A stretch of DNA of 64,000 nucleotides from Agapetus fuscipes (GCA_951799405.1 OX637363.1:2356001-2420000), one strand, 5' to 3'; counted from the first letter of the stretch, positions 10,522-20,287 are shown. Notes: a model not told the origin generated them from the letters alone. Numbers and translations are program-made.

Positions 10522-10640
10522 ACTGTAGCGTCGACCAAGCTCGCAGAGGGCTCTTGAGGTGTGATTCACACGAAAACTCACTAAATAAATCATCCAAATA
10601 TTATTATTAAAAACACTGTGTTAGGTCCACAAAAATTATT
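10522..10640 (+). repeat. Duplicated SINE family B tail
   Basis: 10525-10612 repeats the tail of the preceding SINE (CGACCAAGCTCGCAGAGGGC to the ATT run). The flanking TTAAAAACACTRTGTTA sequence is also repeated, so this is a local tandem duplication rather than a new insertion. Confidence 0.75.
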
Positions 10641-11078
10641 ATATTACAAAATATGTTAAACAGATTCAACTTTTTAAAATGTATCTTTTAAACTGTCCAA
10701 TAACGGGTCAGCGTACCCCAATTTAATTTAATTAAATCGTTTCACTTAGACATTGCGCCTCTCCGTTTTATTTTATTTTTAATTTAATCTACCATGATAC
10801 CGGACTGCGGGATTGCAGAAACATTGATGGTACAGTGGAAAATGTATTTAAAAAAAAAACTCTCGGTTCTAGTGTTCTCCATTGCGAAACGACGGTTTCG
10901 AAACAATTATTGTCGTTACAAGACACTCGTTCAACGAGACAATTTAATTTAGAATTTTATTGCATTGCAGGTACATCGAATAGATCTTCATAATTCAAAT
11001 ACGATTATATTCAATTTCGTGTTTTTTTTTCATGTTAAATTTCAAGTAATGTTGATATACTTTTTATAACTATGAATT
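10641..11078. other. No recognisable gene
   Basis: AT-rich, with homopolymer runs; nothing supported. Confidence 0.4.
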
Positions 11079-11127
11079 ATGAAATTAAAGAAATATGTAA
11101 GGACAGAAAGAAATGGCGGTTCTAATC
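11079..11127 (+). mobile_element. LINE ORF2 terminal scrap (family A)
   Basis: AAATATGTAAGGACAGAAAG then AAATGGCGGTT equals the last ORF codons of family A. It directly abuts an inverted 3' UTR copy. Confidence 0.65.
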
Positions 11128-11131
11128 TAAT

Positions 11132-11385
11132 CTAATCTAAGCTGCAAAGATATATATCATTTAAGATTTATATTAAATGCATTCCCACAAGCAGACATGC
11201 ATAATTTCGCGCTAACACATGCCGCATGTGGACCTACAATATAAAAACCCAATCTCAAATGAACATAAGCCCTGCAACTCTTGCCGTCCTTCCCTGAAAC
11301 AGGGGTGACATTGGCACAGTGAACCATTTTTTACAGTATGGGTGGTCAACCTCATACCAACCTATCAGTCAAGGAATATAATTTC
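11132..11385 (-). mobile_element. LINE 3' UTR (family A)
   Basis: Inverted unit with a TAATCTAATCTAATCTAAG tail, ending CCAACCTATCAGTCAAGGA. Confidence 0.88.
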
Positions 11386-11424
11386 AAGGAATAATTTCAT
11401 GTTAAATTTCAAGTAAAAAATAAA

Positions 11425-11848
11425 TAAAGATGGCACATTTATTTGGTAAGCGCTGTTTTTGTGTGTATCACACCTCAAGAGCCCTCTGCGAGCTTGGTCG
11501 TCGCTGTAGAAAGCGACAATTCTCAAGCATGACCCAGTTGCTGTAAGGCTGGATGGACCGTTTGATGGCCGGTCTTTGGTAAAGGAACTTATGAATTTTT
11601 CAACCCAGCGAAGAGCAAATTTGAAAATGTAAATGGTATATTTTTTTGTGCTCCGCCGGAATTCGAACCCTTAACCTTCCATTTACGTGTCCGAAGTGTT
11701 ACCAATGGACTACGGACCGGTCCAAGAAATGCCAACAACACGCGGTGTACCTGAGCAATCACCCATCCATGTAGCATCCGCGCCCAATGTTGCTTAACTT
11801 CGGTGATCTGATGAGAACCGGTGCTTTCAACATGGTATCGTCGTTGAC
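11425..11848 (-). mobile_element. Full-length 5S/tRNA composite SINE (family B)
   Basis: Read on the - strand. 11848-11735 is a 5S rRNA-like head (ATACCATGTTGAAAGC, then TCACCGAAGTTAAGC and a TGGATGGGTGATTGC block). The spacer ATTTCTTGGACCGGTCC leads to the tRNA-like unit at 11721-11640 with a B-box-like GGGTTCGAATTCC. The common body follows, and the LINE-like tail is at 11500-11425. The 5S-tRNA junction is the same as at 60600-60620, so it belongs to the family and not to a chance neighbour. Confidence 0.85.
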
Positions 11849-11849
11849 A

Positions 11850-11957
11850 AAATATATACTTTGTCAGTCTATCATCATTCATTCTTTCCACATGCCCAAA
11901 CCATCTCATCACATCATTTTGTACCTTAACTTTCACATCCTCTTTCAACTTCTTCTT
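11850..11957 (-). mobile_element. LINE ORF fragment
   Basis: On the - strand it encodes KLKEDVKVKVQNDVMRWFGH and VERMNDDRLTKYI, the same protein segment as 7800-7990. Confidence 0.7.
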
Positions 11958-12344
11958 CTTCATGTCAGCTTCACACCGTATTGGCCCAGTAACGAGCAAT
12001 GTCTACAGCTCTTTAGTTTCCCACAAAGAGATCATCCATGGAGCAGCTTGTCGGACAGGAGGGACAACACCGCAGATGCTCCATAGTTTCTTTCGACTTA
12101 CATTCTGTCAAGATGAAAGATGAAATCGATGCATATCACGTGTAAAAGAATTTTAGAAAATTCAACGTACAAGCAATAATCATCGGCATCATACACACTG
12201 CATTTTATGAGCCGTGGAAAATCAATTCCAAGCCAACCGTGTTATTTGTATTTAACTATGGAAAATAATAGTTATGTATGGAAAAAAACGTAAAAAAAAG
12301 TTTTGTATGAAAAACGGTTTTATGCATACAACTTTAGCGGCCTT
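11958..12344. other. No recognisable gene
   Basis: No supported feature. A few short direct repeats (GTATGGAAAA) lie around 12255-12310. Confidence 0.4.
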
Positions 12345-12455
12345 ATTCATTAGATTGGTTGAACCCAAAACCAGAAATAAACCAGCTTATTAGTATGGGA
12401 AAACTGACTTTATACTGGTTTAAAAATTAAAACCTTTTTATGAATAAGGGGGTAG
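12345..12455. mobile_element. Small MITE with CCTTATTCAT ends
   Basis: GGCCTTATTCATTAGATTGG at the left is mirrored by TTTTTATGAATAAGGGGG at the right. AACCAG/CTGGTT pairs lie inside. About 110 bp, no coding capacity. Confidence 0.5.
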
Positions 12456-12466
12456 ACGTTTACTAA

Positions 12467-12702
12467 CGGGGCTATTCTTAGACATTTAAGTCACCCGTTG
12501 AGCCCACGCTTTGATAAACTAATGATGCCTTTGCTGAAAGTGTCATAGCCACCTACCGAATTTTGGTAATATTTGTATGAAGACAAATCAGATGTTCACT
12601 TGCGGCCATCTTGGATTGACAGGTCTTCATACAAATGCATCATTAGTTTGTCAAAGCGTGGACTCAACGGACGACTAAAATGTCTAAGAATAGCACCGTT
12701 TG
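12467..12702. mobile_element. MITE (family M2)
   Basis: Inverted ends AACGGGGCTATTCTTAGACA and TGTCTAAGAATAGCACCGTT, with CCACGCTTTGATAAAC mirrored inside. Confidence 0.85.
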
Positions 12703-12934
12703 TGCTTAAAAGACCTCGTTAAGATTCAGTCAGTATGTTTTTTTTTTTTGTAATTTTAACAATAGAAACTGCATAAAAAATAATACATTCAGTTTGGCCA
12801 TTGTTCAGTGTAGTGAAACCAGTAATTACTGAGGCTTTAAATTATATTAATTTTACGCAATAGAAGGCTAAGGAGTAGCGGTGGCCAACCAGTGAAACCA
12901 AATTATTAATCAGTGAAGTAAAAAAAAACAAATA

Positions 12935-13010
12935 CATTTTAGTCGTCGGTTGAGCCCACGCTTTGAAAAACTAATGATGCCTGGGCTGAAAGTCTTATCA
13001 ACACAGTCAT
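12935..13010. mobile_element. MITE M2 left end, broken
   Basis: Carries ACATTTTAGTCGTCGGTTG, then CCCACGCTTTGAAAAAC. It is cut off by the family A insertion that starts at 13008. Confidence 0.7.
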
Positions 13011-13241
13011 TATCTAATCTAAATCTAAGCTGCAGAGATATGTTACATTGGAGATTCAAATTGCATGCATTCTCAGAGACAGACACGTACAAGTTTGCGC
13101 TTGCACATGCCGCACGTGAACCTACAACATAAAAACCAAATCTCAAATGGACATCCACCCTGCAACTCTTGCCGACATTGGCAAAAGTGAACCATTTTTA
13201 CAGCATGTGTGGTCAGCCGCATACCAACCTATAAGTCAAGG
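13008..13241 (-). mobile_element. LINE 3' UTR (family A) inside a MITE
   Basis: Inverted unit (TCTAATCTAAATCTAAGC to CCAACCTATAAGTCAAGG). Confidence 0.85.
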
Positions 13242-13298
13242 AAACCAGTGAAACCAAAATATTAATCTTCTTACTTAAATGTTATTTATTACTCGTAT

Positions 13299-13553
13299 TC
13301 CTTGACTTATAGGTTGGTATGAGGCTGACCACCCATACTGTAAAAAATGGTTCACTTTGCCAATCTCACCCCTGTTTCAGGGAATGTCGGCAAGAGTTGC
13401 AGGGCTTATGTTCATTTGAGGTTTGGATTTTATTTGTAAGTACACAATCAGCATTTGTAAGCGCGAACTACACGTGTTTGTTTGTGGGCATACATCTGAG
13501 AGCTTTGAATGAATATAACCTTGCAACTTAGATTAAAGATAGATTAAAGATAG
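13299..13553 (+). mobile_element. LINE 3' UTR (family A)
   Basis: Direct unit from CCTTGACTTATAGGTTGG to a TTAGATTAAAGATAGATT tail. It lies 60 bp from an inverted copy. Confidence 0.88.
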
Positions 13554-13554
13554 A

Positions 13555-13645
13555 CTTACTTACTTAGTCAGCCACTTCTTGTCCACTGCAGCTGGGCATA
13601 GGCCTCCCCCATATTTCTTCAGGCGTCTCTGTCCTGGGCTCTTTG
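13555..13645 (-). mobile_element. LINE 3' fragment
   Basis: A CTTACTTACTTAG microsatellite, then CACTGCAGCTGGGCATAGGC and CTCCCCCATATTTCTTC. A relative is at 28952-29034 (GCTGGACTTAGGCCTCCCCC). Confidence 0.55.
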
Positions 13646-13946
13646 CATCCAGTTAACACACACTCTAAATATTACCTACTCAAAATTAAGGGACTGTAGC
13701 GTAGGGAAATTATTAAATGTAATAGCGTAGGGACATTTTAAATCAGACGCTTGCATCCCCAAGGTCTCGAAGGGCGGAGCTACCCTTGGCGCCAGGGCGT
13801 TTCTCAGCTCCTGGACGATCCCACTAAGGGCGGATTCCTCCCTCCTATCCCGCTCAGACTCCACCTTTACCACCTCCACTATCACTAAATCTGCATATAA
13901 GCGCCTGCACCAGCCAGAAGAGCCAGAGTACAATCCGAACTTCAGG

Positions 13947-14223
13947 GCCGAGCAAGCTTCTTTTCTAGGACTTCTCACTCCCTGGGTTCACCCCTCCCCG
14001 TACCTCCCGAGCAACTAGGCCGAGCAAGCTTCTTTACTAGGACTTCTCACCCCTATAGCTCACCTCCTATACCTCCCGAGCAACTAGGCCGAGCAAGCTT
14101 CTTTACTAGGACTTCTCACCCCTATAGCTCATCTCCTGTACCTCCCGAGCGACTAGACCGAGCAAGCTTCTTTACTAGGACTTCTCACCCCTAAAAGCTC
14201 ACCCTCTCATACCTCCAGAACGA
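13947..14223 (+). repeat. Tandem repeat in 5' LTR, 4 x ~70 bp
   Basis: Units start at 13947, 14019, 14088 and 14157 with GCCGAGCAAGCTTCTT and continue CTAGGACTTCTCAC; spacing is 72, 69 and 69 bp. They lie upstream of the TATA-like box, so in the U3 part, where enhancer repeats usually sit. Confidence 0.9.
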
Positions 14224-14284
14224 GATACCTTTCCTCCCGCAATACCCAGCGTATATCCCCTGACGCCTCCACCGAGTCGCGCCT

Positions 14285-14294
14285 GGATATATAC
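14285..14294 (+). promoter_or_regulatory. Candidate TATA box of the LTR promoter
   Basis: GGATATATAC, followed by a GC-richer segment. The AATAAA signal lies about 390 bp downstream. Position only; no transcript evidence. Confidence 0.4.
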
Positions 14295-14738
14295 AAGGCC
14301 CTCCTACGATGTGTGTCAGGAAAGTGTGTTCCGTGAGTCAATGACCCTAACAGGGTAGTGTTGAATAACTGCAATTACTTACTCGGTCAGTAAACCGACA
14401 ACAAAGTGTTCAAATCAGTGAAAGTGAGCTTCGGACCATATACATAACTGTTGTGCTCCCATGAAGGAATCGCTCGCACATCTGGCACGCAGCTGTACAG
14501 AAGCGACGCAACCACAGTGCCCCGAATATTTCTAAGCCAGTGCATAAAGCCATATTTTCAAGGACAGTGACCGTAATTAATCTTGCACTCGAACCCATTG
14601 TGTATAATTTACTGCTTTAAATCTGTGTCTTTGCATAAATCTTTGTCTTTTAAACATTGTGCAATTTTGTGTCTGCAATACTGCAATAAATAACGGTGTT
14701 AAGGAAAAAGGGACTTTTGCTACCACATCCCTTATAAC

Positions 14739-14750
14739 TGGCGCCCAACT
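14739..14750 (+). other. Primer-binding site (candidate)
   Basis: TGGCGCCCAACT begins two bases after the 5' LTR. It is the usual TGG-starting site that pairs with a tRNA 3' CCA end. The same TGGCGCCCAAC is found in the second LTR element at 43087. Confidence 0.8.
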
Positions 14751-14825
14751 TGATTGGCCCGAGTGCAAACCAACGAGTGATTTATTATCCTGAAAATTGC
14801 TGCCATTCGACGATCCCCAAGGAAC

Positions 14826-17800
14826 ATGGCGTTCTCAATAACCCAGGAACAGATGACGCAGATGATTGCGTCAGCCATTGCAGCAGCTGGGCTAAACAAC
14901 ACAAAGCAGGGTACGTTTTCATCGTGCCAGGCGAAATACGGAGGCAAAAAGGACCTCAGTGAAGTTGAGGCGTTCATCGCGACCGCATCTGTCTTCAAGG
15001 GAGTTGAAAACATGAGTGATGAAAACGCGCTGCTAGGGTTCCCGCTACTTCTGGAAGGCGACGCTTCCATTTGGTGGCAAGGACACAAGGAAGATGTCAC
15101 TACGTGGGACCAGGCGATGTCAGCCCTGCGCTCTAGGTTCGCCCCCCAAAGACAACCCTACGAGATATACGGCCAACTATTCTCGGAAAAACAGCAGGCC
15201 AATACACCCACAGATGTGTTCATAACAAAGAAACGAGCCTTGTTTGCTGAACTCCCCAGGCCAAGCGACCCAGAGTCAAAAGAAATTGATATGATATTTG
15301 CCATGCTGCATATTAAAATCAGAGGGAAAATATCAAGAGCTTCGGTTACAAAATTTTCCGACCTAGTGGAAAAAGCCCGTGAAGTCGAACGTGCTGAAGA
15401 AGAAAAATTGGAAAACCGGAAAAAAGACGGATTTTTCAAGAACAAAGCGGGCGGGTCCAAACCGAGATGCAACTACTGTGGAAACCTGGGGCACGTGATG
15501 GAAGATTGTCGAAAAAGAACAAATACTTTCCAAAAACCGAATGCCGTGCCGGGAAAAGTAGAACTTCAACCAAAATTAGCATGCTACGGTTGCGGGAAAC
15601 CGGGAATCGTCAGAAGCAAGTGTCCGACTTGCCGACCTCTACAGAACAAGCCGGAGAAAAAACTGGACTTCTGTGCTGTTAATGCGGGGCACGACCAATC
15701 GCGTCCGATTGTGATTATAGAAGTCGGTCGTCTGAAAGGCGAAGCATGCATCGATACAGGTGCAAAAGTGAGCGTAGCGTCATTTCAATTGCACGCTCAC
15801 CTGAAGATATTGGGTTACCAGGGAAAAAAGTTCCACGCAGATGTCGTCTTGGCAGATGGAAGAAAACGTCGATGTGAACTGGAGAAAATCAGAACGACAA
15901 CAAGACTCCAACAGAGAACTTTCACCGTGGATTTTGTCATCTTGCCAGGAAAACCAGCAAGAACTCTACTGGGTGTGGACTTCATCAAGGAAGCGGGGAT
16001 AATGTTAGGCCTGCCGCAAGAAGCATGGCACTTCGCAGACGAACCCGGGAAGATTTTCGATTTTGTTCAGGAAAAAGACCAAGATGAGAACTCATTTGCA
16101 AGCCCATCGCCATTCTTCACCACCTGGGACGAAGATCATCGAGCCGTGGCCCTGGCAGTTAGCAGCGTTAGTCAAATACCGGCTTTGCTCAGTCCGATAC
16201 CACCAACGCCGGAAAGGCAAAGGACGCGGAGTGTGACGCCGGTAACGCCCCCCATGTACGACGCTGAAGAAGTGAATGAAGTATTCGGAGACTATCGCCT
16301 GGATACACCGCAGCTGCAGGCTGCTAAAATGGCTGCTAGAAAGTACCGGCACGGGTCTCCAAAAAGAATCCCAAGATATCAAATCGCCAGTATTGAGCTT
16401 CAGGGAGAGGAGGCGCAGAACTTGACGCCCCCTCAAAGAAAACAACTGCGAGAGCTACTGATGAAATACAACCACGTTTTCCGAGAAGATGGCCCCCCCA
16501 CGGCTTTCGCTGAACACCGCATTAATACTGGAGACCATCAACCCGTTGCGGTACCGCCGTACCGCTTATCCCCTGCAAGGCGAGAAGTTTTGCGAAAGGA
16601 ACTCGCGAAAATGCTGGATAAGGGCATAATCGAGGAATGCGAATCACCTTGGGCTGCGCCCGTAGTTATGGTCCCCAAGAAGGATGGAAGCGTCCGGGTG
16701 TGTGTGGACTACAGAAAACTAAATGCTGTCACCGTTTCCGATGCATATCCGCTTCCTAGAATGGACGACCTCCTACACGCGGCTAAAAAAACTGCCTGCA
16801 TGTCGACACTCGATCTGCGTAACGGGTACTGGCAAATAAAGGTCAGGAAAGAAGACCAGCCAAAGACCGCTTTTGTGACACCTTTCGGGACCTTTAGCTT
16901 TAAAACGATGTGTTTTGGTTTAAAAACGGCTGGTAGCACCTTTCAGCGGTGTTTAGACCGTTTCAAGAGGAACCTAAGTGAAGTGAATGTGCTTGTGTAC
17001 CTTGATGACATTATCGTGTTATCGTCAAGCTTCGAAAAACATTTAAGTGATTTAGAAAAAGTGTTTCAAAAACTAACGGTGTTCAGTCTATTTGCGAATA
17101 GGCAAAAGTGTAAGTTTTTTTGTGGAAAAATTAAATACCTGGGCCATATCATCACAGACCAGGGATTGGAAACTGACCCGGACAAGGTCGCCGCAATAAA
17201 TAAAATGCCAGCTCTCCGAAACATAAAGCATGTACAATCGTTCCTACAAACGTGCTCGTGGTATCGACGGTTCATTCCAAACTTTTCGAGTGTAGCACAG
17301 CCGCTAAGCAACCTGACAAAGAAAGCTGCAAGATGGGAATGGGGCTCACAGCAAGAAAAGGCATACGAAGAGCTGAAGAAAAGGTTGACAGAAGCCCCTG
17401 TGTTGAGACAAGCGGACGACACAAAGCCGTTTACTATCAGGACAGACGCCAGCAATTACGCTCTGGGGGCAGTCTTGGTTCAGGGGGAGGGCCCGGATGA
17501 ACACCCAGTGGAATATGCCAGCAGGCTGCTACTCCCAGCTGAGAGAAATTATACCACCACTGAGCGCGAAGCTCTAGCCGTGGTATTCGCGCTGAGGAAG
17601 TTCCGCGGTTATATTGAAGGAACCCCGATAACGGTGTCTACGGATCATCAAGCATTGAAATGGCTCATGAGTTTGAAGACACCGACAGGAAGACTGGCGC
17701 GATGGGCACTGGAACTACAGTCGTACGATTTAACGATAAAATACTTGCCTGGTCGGACGAACGTCGTGGCGGATGGTTTATCACGCCCTCCTTGCGCCGT

Positions 17801-19205
17801 AGACAGTGAAAAGACTTGCGGGATCTGCACTATTGTTGTAGACGTCCCTGGCAGGGGGAGCAAAGAAATCCGCGAGGAACAAATGAAGGACGCTGATCTC
17901 AAGAAAATTATTGACTCCTTCGAAAAAACTGACGCAGACGAAGACGTTTTTTTCTGGACTACAAAAGGCTACGTGATGATGAGTGGAGTGCTGTACCGTT
18001 ATTCACCTGACCAGGACACTGATGACGCTCAACTCGTCGTACCTGAGCATGAACGCAACGAGGTTATGGCCAAATATCATGACGATGCAACCGCTGGACA
18101 TTACGGAGTCAAACGGACCTTACACAGGATAGCGAGCCGATATTATTGGCCCAAGATGCGTTCACATATAGCAGACTACGTAAAAAAATGTGTTGAATGT
18201 CAGAGGTACAAACCCACCAACCTAAAACCGGCGGGTCTACTACAAACGTCAGCACCGGCGCAGAGATTTGAAATTGTGTCATTCGACCTATTTGGCCCTC
18301 TACCAACGTCAAAAGACGGGAAAAATTGGATACTTATCGTTGAAGATCCTGTATCAAGATGGATAGAATTATTTTCATTGGAAAGTGCTACGGCTGTAGC
18401 CTGCGGGAGAGTGCTGATAGACGAAATTGTCTTAAGATACGGAACCCCCCGACGATTTGTAAGCGACAACGGAACGCAGTTTGTAAGCGCCGTGATGCAG
18501 CAAATAACATATTGTTTGGACATCAAGCATTCCTTCACAGCAGTATATCATCCTGAAGCGAATCCAGTTGAGAGGAAAAATCGGGACTTGAAGTCGCAGC
18601 TGGCGATCTTAGTCGGGAAAAAACACACGGATTGGCCAGAGAGATTACCTGCAATTAGGTTCGCCATGAACACCGCTCTCTGCGACACCACGGGTTACAG
18701 CGCAGCATACCTGACCTTCGGCAGAGAGCTACGAACTCCAGATGACGTCACCAGGGACCTACGAGCCATCGCTGAGGCGGAAAACTTTGTGCCAGAGATC
18801 ACACCGTACCTTTTGCGCCTAGCGGATACTCTACAGCTAGCAAGGGAGACACAGGATTCTCTTCAATCTGCACGCAAGACATACGCCGATAAAAGAAGAC
18901 GACCCAGCGTGCAGTATAAACCGGGTGACTACGTGTGGGTAAATACTCACGCGATCAGCAACGCCGCCCGTGGATTCAGCTCAAAGTTCGCTCCACGTAG
19001 AGATGGGCCTTACATCATACTAAAGCAACATGGGCCTACGAGCTACGAAGTCGCAAATACCGATGACCCTTCTACGCCACTCGGCGTGTACCATTCTTCT
19101 TCACTGGCCGCCTACCAAGGACATAGGATGGAGGTTCCCGCCCCGGTCACCCCCATTCGGAAGAGGGGGAGGCCAAAGAAGAAAACAACAACAAGCCAAG
19201 AATAG
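14826..19205 (+). CDS. Gag-pol polyprotein of the Gypsy element
   Basis: A single uninterrupted frame of 1459 codons with no shift between gag and pol. Order: capsid-type region (about residues 60-170); zinc knuckle CNYCGNLGHVMEDC (215-228); a second knuckle at 253-266 in which the usual histidine is isoleucine (CYGCGKPGIVRSKC); protease DTGA (310-313); reverse transcriptase YLDD (725-728); RNase H with TDAS around 874. The integrase has an HHCC finger (His1085, Cys1122, Cys1125) and catalytic Asp1154, Asp1214 and Glu1249. Asp1214 to Glu1249 encloses 34 residues, one fewer than the usual 35, because the normally longer NGQxER stretch reads NPVER. The start at 14826 is the first ATG after the primer site in this frame. 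Function is copy-and-paste transposition via a particle in the cytoplasm and integration in the nucleus. Confidence 0.95.
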   Translation: MAFSITQEQMTQMIASAIAAAGLNNTKQGTFSSCQAKYGGKKDLSEVEAFIATASVFKGVENMSDENALLGFPLLLEGDASIWWQGHKEDVTTWDQAMSALRSRFAPQRQPYEIYGQLFSEKQQANTPTDVFITKKRALFAELPRPSDPESKEIDMIFAMLHIKIRGKISRASVTKFSDLVEKAREVERAEEEKLENRKKDGFFKNKAGGSKPRCNYCGNLGHVMEDCRKRTNTFQKPNAVPGKVELQPKLACYGCGKPGIVRSKCPTCRPLQNKPEKKLDFCAVNAGHDQSRPIVIIEVGRLKGEACIDTGAKVSVASFQLHAHLKILGYQGKKFHADVVLADGRKRRCELEKIRTTTRLQQRTFTVDFVILPGKPARTLLGVDFIKEAGIMLGLPQEAWHFADEPGKIFDFVQEKDQDENSFASPSPFFTTWDEDHRAVALAVSSVSQIPALLSPIPPTPERQRTRSVTPVTPPMYDAEEVNEVFGDYRLDTPQLQAAKMAARKYRHGSPKRIPRYQIASIELQGEEAQNLTPPQRKQLRELLMKYNHVFREDGPPTAFAEHRINTGDHQPVAVPPYRLSPARREVLRKELAKMLDKGIIEECESPWAAPVVMVPKKDGSVRVCVDYRKLNAVTVSDAYPLPRMDDLLHAAKKTACMSTLDLRNGYWQIKVRKEDQPKTAFVTPFGTFSFKTMCFGLKTAGSTFQRCLDRFKRNLSEVNVLVYLDDIIVLSSSFEKHLSDLEKVFQKLTVFSLFANRQKCKFFCGKIKYLGHIITDQGLETDPDKVAAINKMPALRNIKHVQSFLQTCSWYRRFIPNFSSVAQPLSNLTKKAARWEWGSQQEKAYEELKKRLTEAPVLRQADDTKPFTIRTDASNYALGAVLVQGEGPDEHPVEYASRLLLPAERNYTTTEREALAVVFALRKFRGYIEGTPITVSTDHQALKWLMSLKTPTGRLARWALELQSYDLTIKYLPGRTNVVADGLSRPPCAVDSEKTCGICTIVVDVPGRGSKEIREEQMKDADLKKIIDSFEKTDADEDVFFWTTKGYVMMSGVLYRYSPDQDTDDAQLVVPEHERNEVMAKYHDDATAGHYGVKRTLHRIASRYYWPKMRSHIADYVKKCVECQRYKPTNLKPAGLLQTSAPAQRFEIVSFDLFGPLPTSKDGKNWILIVEDPVSRWIELFSLESATAVACGRVLIDEIVLRYGTPRRFVSDNGTQFVSAVMQQITYCLDIKHSFTAVYHPEANPVERKNRDLKSQLAILVGKKHTDWPERLPAIRFAMNTALCDTTGYSAAYLTFGRELRTPDDVTRDLRAIAEAENFVPEITPYLLRLADTLQLARETQDSLQSARKTYADKRRRPSVQYKPGDYVWVNTHAISNAARGFSSKFAPRRDGPYIILKQHGPTSYEVANTDDPSTPLGVYHSSSLAAYQGHRMEVPAPVTPIRKRGRPKKKTTTSQE

Positions 19206-19232
19206 AAGCAGGCCGGGACGACCAAGCTTCTA

Positions 19233-19243
19233 TTAGGGGGAGA
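19233..19243 (+). other. Polypurine tract
   Basis: TTAGGGGGAGA lies directly before the 3' LTR, where plus-strand DNA synthesis is primed. Confidence 0.7.
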
Positions 19244-19245
19244 TC

Positions 19246-20287
19246 TGTAGCGTAGGGAAATTATTAAATGTAATAGCGTAGGGACATTTTAAATCAGACG
19301 CTTGCATCCCCAAGGTCTCGAAGGGCGGAGCTACCCTTGGCGCCAGGGCGTTTCTCAGCTCCTGGACGATCCCACTAAGGGCGGATTCCTCCCTCCTATC
19401 CCGCTCAGACTCCACCTTTACCACCTCCACTATCACTAAATCTGCATATAAGCGCCTGCACCAGCCAGAAGAGCCAGAGTACAATCCGAACTTCAGGGCC
19501 GAGCAAGCTTCTTTTCTAGGACTTCTCACTCCCTGGGTTCACCCCTCCCCGTACCTCCCGAGCAACTAGGCCGAGCAAGCTTCTTTACTAGGACTTCTCA
19601 CCCCTATAGCTCACCTCCTATACCTCCCGAGCAACTAGGCCGAGCAAGCTTCTTTACTAGGACTTCTCACCCCTATAGCTCATCTCCTGTACCTCCCGAG
19701 CGACTAGACCGAGCAAGCTTCTTTACTAGGACTTCTCACCCCTAAAAGCTCACCCTCTCATACCTCCAGAACGAGATACCTTTCCTCCCGCAATACCCAG
19801 CGTATATCCCCTGACGCCTCCACCGAGTCGCGCCTGGATATATACAAGGCCCTCCTACGATGTGTGTCAGGAAAGTGTGTTCCGTGAGTCAATGACCCTA
19901 ACAGGGTAGTGTTGAATAACTGCAATTACTTACTCGGTCAGTAAACCGACAACAAAGTGTTCAAATCAGTGAAAGTGAGCTTCGGACCATATACATAACT
20001 GTTGTGCTCCCATGAAGGAATCGCTCGCACATCTGGCACGCAGCTGTACAGAAGCGACGCAACCACAGTGCCCCGAATATTTCTAAGCCAGTGCATAAAG
20101 CCATATTTTCAAGGACAGTGACCGTAATTAATCTTGCACTCGAACCCATTGTGTATAATTTACTGCTTTAAATCTGTGTCTTTGCATAAATCTTTGTCTT
20201 TTAAACATTGTGCAATTTTGTGTCTGCAATACTGCAATAAATAACGGTGTTAAGGAAAAAGGGACTTTTGCTACCACATCCCTTATA
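19246..20287 (+). repeat. Gypsy 3' LTR
   Basis: Same 1042-bp length as the 5' LTR, and no difference was seen on line-by-line reading. The four tandem units are at 19498-19774. Confidence 0.95.

Larger units (their letters stand above)
13695..14736 (+). repeat. Gypsy 5' LTR
   Basis: 1042 bp, starting TGTAGCGTAGGG and ending CATCCCTTATA. A TATA-like box (GGATATATAC) is at 14285-14294 and a poly(A) signal AATAAA at 14685-14690. It contains four copies of a roughly 70-bp tandem unit. Confidence 0.95.
13695..20287 (+). mobile_element. Complete Ty3/Gypsy LTR retrotransposon
   Basis: The element is 6593 bp: 5' LTR 13695-14736, primer site just after it, one gag-pol frame at 14826-19205, a purine tract before the 3' LTR, and 3' LTR 19246-20287. 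The target duplication is GGAC (13691-13694 and 20288-20291). The LTRs look identical along their length, so the insertion is very young. No envelope gene follows pol. It sits upstream of the receptor kinase gene, in the same orientation. Confidence 0.95.

Noticed and set aside
11735..11848. 5S rRNA gene
   Set aside because: It is fused to a tRNA-like unit at the same point in two loci and lies in a dispersed SINE; the sequence also departs from 5S rRNA at several positions.
13947..14223. CRISPR-like array
   Set aside because: The four units are contiguous ~70-bp tandem repeats inside a eukaryotic LTR, with no spacer-repeat alternation.
14410..14598. 62-codon - strand frame repeated at 19961-20149
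   Set aside because: Both lie at the same place in the two LTRs, so the repeat reflects LTR identity and not a gene pair.
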